From Peptococcaceae bacterium (GTDB lineage: Bacteria; Bacillota; Peptococcia; Peptococcales; Peptococcaceae), in assembly GCA_900759105.1 (NCBI GenBank), contig CAAETY010000084.1, positions 1-47,444 of the forward strand: 47,444 nt of DNA, in the 5' to 3' direction. The notes under the pieces are model-generated. The model did no database searches. It had not been told where the DNA came from and saw nothing but the letters and a program-made list of their open reading frames with translations. Both the position numbers and the translations under genes were made by a program. Of this stretch, positions 43,890 to 47,444 are shown piece by piece; position 1 is the first letter of the stretch; every line of letters starts with the position of its first letter.

Positions 43890-44492
43890 TTATAAATTCA
43901 ATGCTTTTTTTGCCAGTGCATCAGCGAGGTCGTTATATGAATCTCCTGAATGGCCTTTGACTTTAATAAAGCGTATTTTTATTTTAGATAGCGCGCGTTG
44001 ACAAAATTCATAATAAGCTTGTGTTTCCGGTAAATTGCGTTTCCATTCTCCAAGCGCCCACTTTTCAATACCGTAATAATCGTAATAGATATCAATGGAT
44101 TCCCACCGATGTTCCAAGGCATAGGTGATTGCAAACTCACACCCCTTAATTTCACCGGCAACATTTCGCATCTTGGCGAGTGTTGGCTCATCGAACATTT
44201 TGGAAAAATGTTGTTCGTTTTCTGCATCAAATAAGATAACAGCGCCATAAGAAAAACGATGTGTAACAGCATCGTAGCTGCCATCAACATAAGCACATGG
44301 ATAGTGGCGTTCGGTCGTTTCTAATAACACATTATTGTCTTGAGAAACCAGCATATAGTCTTGCGCATCTTTTAAGGTTTTAAAACTTTTATATTCGGCG
44401 CCAGAAAAACCTTTTATTTGTTGTTCACAAATACTCCAATTATCAAAAATTCCGGTTTTTCTGCCTTTTCTTACTGCATAATATTTTTTCAT
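43890..44492 (-). CDS. rnhA: Ribonuclease H with N-terminal viroplasmin-like domain
   Basis: A 200-residue type 1 RNase H. Residues 1-50 form the hybrid-binding (caulimovirus viroplasmin) domain: YYAVRKGRKTGIFDNWSICE and FKTLKDAQDYM. The catalytic set is complete: D70 (YVDGSYD), E114 (AGEIKG), D138 (YYDYYG), H181 (KGHSGD) and D188 (YNDLADALAKKAL). It cuts RNA in RNA-DNA hybrids. I choose ATG 44492 over the GTG at 44498, because GGGTG fits the ATG. The terminator of the ferredoxin gene ends just in front of it. Confidence 0.94.
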   Translation of the reverse strand: MKKYYAVRKGRKTGIFDNWSICEQQIKGFSGAEYKSFKTLKDAQDYMLVSQDNNVLLETTERHYPCAYVDGSYDAVTHRFSYGAVILFDAENEQHFSKMFDEPTLAKMRNVAGEIKGCEFAITYALEHRWESIDIYYDYYGIEKWALGEWKRNLPETQAYYEFCQRALSKIKIRFIKVKGHSGDSYNDLADALAKKALNL

Positions 44493-44502
44493 AGTCACCC
44501 AA

Positions 44503-44541
44503 AAACTATGAAAGGCTTATTACATGAGCAATAAGCCTTTC
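44503..44541 (-). terminator. Terminator after the ferredoxin gene, next to the rnhA RBS
   Basis: GAAAGGCTTATT (44510-44521) pairs with AATAAGCCTTTC (44530-44541) around an 8-nt loop. On the minus strand ATAG then TTTTT follows. It begins 8 nt past the ferredoxin stop and ends about 10 nt from the rnhA start, with no space for a promoter between. Confidence 0.8.
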
Positions 44542-44549
44542 TGTAGTCA

Positions 44550-44726
44550 TTATTCAGCTGCGATTGCGTTTGCTGGGCAAACCCCTGCGCAAGAACCGCA
44601 AGAAATGCAATTACCAGCGTCGATAACACGAGTACCGTCCCCGCTATCAGAGATAGCACCTACAGGACATTGGCCTTCACAAGCACCGCAAGAGAGGCAT
44701 GCGGAAGAATCAATTACATATGCCAT
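44550..44726 (-). CDS. 2[4Fe-4S] ferredoxin
   Basis: A 58-residue clostridial-type ferredoxin with two complete cluster motifs, CLSCGACEGQCPVGAI and CISCGSCAGVCPANAI, in the usual pseudo-twofold arrangement. It is a low-potential electron carrier for anaerobic metabolism. The ATG at 44726 has GGGGTG 8 nt upstream; the in-frame start at 44744 is not needed. It has its own promoter-like sequence and is divergent from menA. Confidence 0.97.
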   Translation of the reverse strand: MAYVIDSSACLSCGACEGQCPVGAISDSGDGTRVIDAGNCISCGSCAGVCPANAIAAE

Positions 44727-44762
44727 AGTTTTAACACCCCACATTTAAAATATTATGTTTAT

Positions 44763-44799
44763 GACCTTCATTATAGCAAAGAAATCTGATAAAATAAAC
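44763..44799 (-). promoter_or_regulatory. Ferredoxin promoter
   Basis: A perfect TATAAT lies on the minus strand (complement of 44770-44775), about 45 nt upstream of the ferredoxin ATG. The -35 is weak (TTTATT at 17 nt). It lies in the only divergent intergenic region of the window (44727-44872). Confidence 0.6.
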
Positions 44800-44872
44800 A
44801 TAAAACTAGTAAAAAAAATGTAACAGAATACCGCTATGATGCGGTTTCAAGTTGCTTCAAGGGAGATGTGAA

Positions 44873-45778
44873 ATGAATAGTTTTGAATTCTATTGGAAGT
44901 TAACGCGCCCGCATACTTTACCTGCGAGCATTATTCCACCTCTTGTCGGAATTAGCTACGCATTATATGCAGATATGGTTTTTCATCCAGTACTTGCATT
45001 GGTAATGATATTATGCGCGATGCTTATACAAATAGCCACCAATCTTTTTAATGAATATTACGATTTTAAAAATGGTTTAGACACCAAGGATACGGTTGGT
45101 ATTGGCGGCGCCATTGTAAGAGAAGGCATTGCCCCGAAAGCGGTTTTAGCCGCAGCATTTGGTATTTATGGGATTTCAGGCATTTTAGGTGTTGTGCTGG
45201 CATGGAATACCTCTTGGATTCTTCTGTTGATTGGCGCTTTGTGTTTGCTCATTGGCTACTGTTACACTGGTGGCCCATATCCTATATCACGCTCACCGTT
45301 CGGCGAAGCCTTTGCAGGAACATTAATGGGCACCGGCTATTGCATGATCGCCTATTACACCCAAACCGGATATATAACCTGGGGGGCATTTGCTGTAAGT
45401 ATTCCTATTAACATTTTAGTGGGATTACTTTTAACTGCTAATAGTCTACGAGACCTTGTACCAGACAAAGCAAATGGTCGCCGAACCTTAGCAATTTTGT
45501 TAGGTCACGAGCGCACGCTGTTGTTTATGATATCAGGCTTTACGTTGGCCTATTTCTGGCTGCTTGTTTTATTTGCTTATGGCCATAGTGTGATTATTCT
45601 ATTGCCACTTTTGTCTATCCCGTTTGCTATTCATTGTGTAACCTCTTTTGAAAGCCACAATCAAACACCTCGTAAAATGATGCGCGGGATGATTTATTGC
45701 TCAAAGACAAACAAATATTTCGGTATTTTATTTATAGTTGCTTTGTTCGTCGAAGCACTTATTAAAATCATTTTCTAA
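44873..45778 (+). CDS. menA: 1,4-dihydroxy-2-naphthoate polyprenyltransferase (MenA), UbiA family
   Basis: A 301-residue integral membrane prenyltransferase with about eight or nine segments. WKLTRPHTLPASIIPPLVG opens the protein. The first aspartate motif is NLFNEYYDFKNGLDTKD, and the second NSLRDLVPDKANGRRTLAI, both close to MenA. It attaches a long isoprenoid tail to dihydroxynaphthoate, giving demethylmenaquinone; the tail would come from the HepS/HepT pair at 30931-32550. The ATG at 44873 follows GGGAG; the upstream codon at 44852 is not needed. It is the only complete plus-strand gene. Confidence 0.92.
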   Translation: MNSFEFYWKLTRPHTLPASIIPPLVGISYALYADMVFHPVLALVMILCAMLIQIATNLFNEYYDFKNGLDTKDTVGIGGAIVREGIAPKAVLAAAFGIYGISGILGVVLAWNTSWILLLIGALCLLIGYCYTGGPYPISRSPFGEAFAGTLMGTGYCMIAYYTQTGYITWGAFAVSIPINILVGLLLTANSLRDLVPDKANGRRTLAILLGHERTLLFMISGFTLAYFWLLVLFAYGHSVIILLPLLSIPFAIHCVTSFESHNQTPRKMMRGMIYCSKTNKYFGILFIVALFVEALIKIIF

Positions 45779-45781
45779 ATC

Positions 45782-45820
45782 AAAACGGGAGCTATCAGAT
45801 TAACTTGTAGTTCCCGTTTT
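45782..45820 (+). terminator. First terminator after menA
   Basis: AAAACGGGAGCTA (45782-45794) pairs with TAGTTCCCGTTTT (45808-45820) with one G-U pair; the loop is 13 nt and a T-rich tail follows. It begins 4 nt after the menA stop and could also work on the other strand. Confidence 0.85.
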
Positions 45821-45829
45821 ATTAATTCC

Positions 45830-45885
45830 GTAAAAGAACAAAGCAAAACGATAATTCGCTTGGCTTTGTTCTTTTACTTTTTATT
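45830..45885 (+). terminator. Second tandem terminator, overlapping the end of the small ORF
   Basis: GTAAAAGAACAAAGC (45830-45844) and GCTTTGTTCTTTTAC (45863-45877) are perfect 15-bp complements, followed on the plus strand by TTTTTATTTTG. It backs up the first menA terminator. On the minus strand the stem starts at the stop codon of the small ORF after thiI but lacks a clean T-run. Confidence 0.85.
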
Positions 45886-46023
45886 TTGTTGGAAACGTTT
45901 TTTTAAGGCTTCCAAATGTGCTTTTTTATCATTCGTATTCTGCGAAATGTTTTTTTCACGGTTATCGTTTTGCACATTCCACTTCCCCTTATCTCTTGGG
46001 GTTTCATACAAATTCTTTCCCAA
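45874..46023 (-). CDS. Small uncalled ORF (49 aa) starting directly at the thiI stop
   Basis: Starting at a TTG that abuts the thiI TAA, the minus strand encodes a 49-residue, highly charged protein. It begins GKNLYETPRDKGKW and ends LEALKKRFQQNKK before TAA. AGGAGG lies 10 nt before the TTG, inside the last codons of thiI, which points to translational coupling. The stop is immediately followed by a hairpin stem. Lys/Asn/Gln-rich and hydrophilic, with a likely C-terminal helix; no family recognised. RBS, exact abutment and terminator placement support it; the TTG start and short length keep confidence moderate. Confidence 0.6.
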   Translation of the reverse strand: MGKNLYETPRDKGKWNVQNDNREKNISQNTNDKKAHLEALKKRFQQNKK

Positions 46024-47253
46024 TTAATTTTCGCCTCCTGTTGGCATTTTAAATGGCTTACGAATTTGTTCCCTACCATCTCCAAAACAAGCAACGGTAA
46101 CAGTATCTTGAATGGCCTTCCAAATCATGTCATCTAAATCAGGAATGAGGGATTCGTTGTGTTGACACTCATCAACTTTTGGCTTGGTTTTAGGTTCTTT
46201 AGGAACAAAAACAGTGCAGCAGTCCTCATAAGGCAAAATAGAAATATCATAGGTGTCAATTTTATGAGCAATCTCCATAATATCTAATTTGTCAAATGAA
46301 ATAAGCGGGCGTAAAATCGGCATAGTTGTCACTTCGTTAATAGCAAAGATGCTTTCAATCGTTTGACTAGCCACTTGCCCCAAATCATCACCGGTTACAA
46401 TCGCTTTGGCATCGCGAATGGTTGCAATGCGTTCTGCAATGCGAATCATAATTCGACGCATGATTGTAATGCGAAGATTTTCAAAGCAATTCATACCGAT
46501 TGCTTCTTGAATACGCGTAAATGGCACCAAGTGTACATTCACTTGACCGCCATACTTCGCCACTTTTTCTGCAAGTGCCAACACCTTATCTTCAGCTTGT
46601 TGTGAAGTATATGGATAGGAATGGAAATGAATTGCTTCTACAACAACACCGCGTCGCATAATGGACCACATAGCAACAGGACTGTCAATTCCGCCGGACA
46701 AGAGTGCGACCGCACGGCCACCGGTACCCAATGGCAGCCCACCAAGTCCTTTGAATTTATCGACATACACGTACGCTTGATCAAAACGGATATCGATATT
46801 CAATTCAATATCATAATTTCTCAAATCTCCTTCTAACCCAGGGACTTCATCCAAAATACGTTCTGCAACCAGAAGCTGCATATCCATAGAACGAATTGGA
46901 AAGCGCTTGTTTGCACGTTTGACAGTAACGCGGAATGTTTTTTCTTGGTTTGAGAAACGCTTCATTTCTTCAACGGCTGTTTGGATAATAGCATCTTCGC
47001 TTAATTCTGTGGAACGAACTGGACTATAGGAAGCAAGCCCAAATACTCGGTCTAAACTTGGATAAAAGTATTCAGGCTCTTTCCCATTTAGAGGAAGAAT
47101 AATTCTGCCATGAATGTCCTTGATTTCGCATGCTTCACCGGTATCTAATTTAATTTGATTTCTAACATTTCTAACAAGAGTCTTTAAAAATTGTTTTTGA
47201 TTTTTCCCTTTTAATGCTAATTCGCCGTAACGAATCAGAATATGATCATACAT
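46024..47253 (-). CDS. thiI: tRNA 4-thiouridine synthase / sulfurtransferase ThiI
   Basis: A 409-residue protein. The N-terminal ferredoxin-like and THUMP part (about 1-165) starts MYDHILIRYGELALKGKNQK. The PP-loop ALLSGGIDSPVAMWSIMRRG lies near residue 183. EDCCTVFVPKEPKTKP carries the catalytic-type cysteine near 345. The rhodanese domain of the E. coli protein is absent, as in most Firmicutes. It makes s4U8 in tRNA and can supply sulfur for thiamine thiazole. AGGAGGAGC precedes the ATG; a near-consensus promoter lies upstream. Confidence 0.96.
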   Translation of the reverse strand: MYDHILIRYGELALKGKNQKQFLKTLVRNVRNQIKLDTGEACEIKDIHGRIILPLNGKEPEYFYPSLDRVFGLASYSPVRSTELSEDAIIQTAVEEMKRFSNQEKTFRVTVKRANKRFPIRSMDMQLLVAERILDEVPGLEGDLRNYDIELNIDIRFDQAYVYVDKFKGLGGLPLGTGGRAVALLSGGIDSPVAMWSIMRRGVVVEAIHFHSYPYTSQQAEDKVLALAEKVAKYGGQVNVHLVPFTRIQEAIGMNCFENLRITIMRRIMIRIAERIATIRDAKAIVTGDDLGQVASQTIESIFAINEVTTMPILRPLISFDKLDIMEIAHKIDTYDISILPYEDCCTVFVPKEPKTKPKVDECQHNESLIPDLDDMIWKAIQDTVTVACFGDGREQIRKPFKMPTGGEN

Positions 47254-47296
47254 AAAGCTCCTCCTCTATGCATTTAATATGCAGCATTTTTATCAC

Positions 47297-47332
47297 TTTT
47301 ATTATTTTAGTATAAGAAGTTCATTCTATCAA
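47297..47332 (-). promoter_or_regulatory. thiI promoter
   Basis: On the minus strand TTGATA (complement of 47327-47332) is spaced 17 nt from TAAAAT (complement of 47304-47309): five of six consensus bases at each site with ideal spacing. The transcript would start near 47297, about 44 nt before the ATG. A small TGCAT/ATGCA hairpin lies in the leader (47275-47289). Confidence 0.75.
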
Positions 47333-47356
47333 TAGCGAAGAAAATATGAGCAAATA

Positions 47357-47384
47357 AAAACCACCGGTTGAACCGGTGGTTTTA
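47357..47384. terminator. Perfect 13-bp hairpin terminator
   Basis: AAAACCACCGGTT (47357-47369) and AACCGGTGGTTTT (47371-47383) are perfect complements around one base. A-runs and T-runs flank the stem on both strands. It lies upstream of the thiI promoter and presumably ends the unit beyond the window or a plus-strand transcript. Confidence 0.85.
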
Positions 47385-47386
47385 GC

Positions 47387-47430
47387 AAGCCCTATAAGGG
47401 CTTTTCTCTTGTGGTAACCCCTTAAGGGGT
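47387..47430. repeat. Two further short hairpins next to the 13-bp terminator
   Basis: AAGCCCT/AGGGCTT (47387-47393 and 47397-47403) with a 3-nt loop and a T-rich tail on the plus strand, then a 14-bp perfect palindrome ACCCCTTAAGGGGT (47417-47430). Together with the preceding hairpin this is a run of three structures in 75 bp at the window edge. Confidence 0.6.
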
Positions 47431-47444
47431 ATTGAATGGTCTGG

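Noticed and set aside
45903..46094. 63-residue minus-strand ORF overlapping the end of thiI
   Set aside because: It is in a different frame from thiI and covers its 3' end without an RBS. The 49-codon frame at 45874-46023, which starts at the thiI stop after AGGAGG, explains the same stretch better.
1..47444. CRISPR arrays, tRNA or rRNA genes, toxin-antitoxin or phage-defence modules
   Set aside because: No regularly spaced direct repeats, no tRNA-like cloverleaf with the TTCGA loop, and no recognisable defence or toxin-antitoxin domains were seen by eye. The accessory DNA is limited to the IS end at the left.

Overview
The window reads as ordinary chromosome from a low-GC (roughly 40 %) anaerobic Firmicute. 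A Veillonella-like member of the Negativicutes is my best guess. This rests on gene order (mutS-mutL-miaA, miaB next to a YlbF/RicA protein, nadD-yqeK-rsfS, a trmR-U32 pair) and on protein character; no rRNA gene or database search was available. Every complete protein gene except menA is on the minus strand, so read the map from right to left. No gene-free stretch exceeds about 300 bp. I saw no tRNA, rRNA, CRISPR array, prophage or defence system.

Right end (47444 to 44750): three stacked hairpins, a good promoter, then thiI and a 49-codon ORF starting directly at the thiI stop. menA faces them on the plus strand and ends in two tandem hairpins. menA starts divergently from a 2[4Fe-4S] ferredoxin gene.

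Middle right (44744 to 32627): ferredoxin, rnhA with a viroplasmin-type N-terminus, a secreted coiled-coil M23 peptidase, yhbY, proB, nadD, yqeK, rsfS, murI, a diacylglycerol-kinase-like gene, dapL, ftsE-ftsX, then a punA-mtnA-class II aldolase trio that looks like a compact 5-deoxypentose / methylthioribose salvage route. Hairpins of terminator type sit directly in front of the ribosome binding sites of rnhA, yhbY and punA, so this run may be one long unit punctuated by attenuating hairpins.

Centre (32550 to 22552): a probable two-subunit heptaprenyl diphosphate synthase (a divergent HepS-like gene followed by HepT) leads into sirC-hemA-hemC-cobA/hemD-hemB-hemL. Together these make precorrin-2 / sirohydrochlorin from glutamyl-tRNA; no later haem genes are present. 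The unit runs on into miaB and a RicA/YlbF-type protein with a six-cysteine tail, and stops at a strong terminator.

Left (22287 to 1957): an ABC-F ATPase, a tandem-U32 (RlhA-like) protein, mutS2, mutS, mutL, miaA, ftsK, rimO, pgsA, trmR, a TrhP-like U32 protein, a DUF2905 protein and an NSS-family transporter, nearly all overlapping or a few bases apart. The theme is DNA mismatch repair interleaved with tRNA, rRNA and ribosome modification and rescue.

Far left (1859 to 1): a DHA2-type MFS exporter, then the end of an IS3/IS150-type insertion sequence. Its transposase OrfA carries an in-frame amber codon, and its terminal palindrome doubles as a terminator. The IS continues beyond the window.

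Nothing here is unmistakably a new system. The best leads are the RicA-like cysteine tail beside miaB, the HepS-like gene, the PNP-MtnA-aldolase cluster, the uncalled small ORF after thiI, and the recurrent hairpin-before-RBS arrangement.
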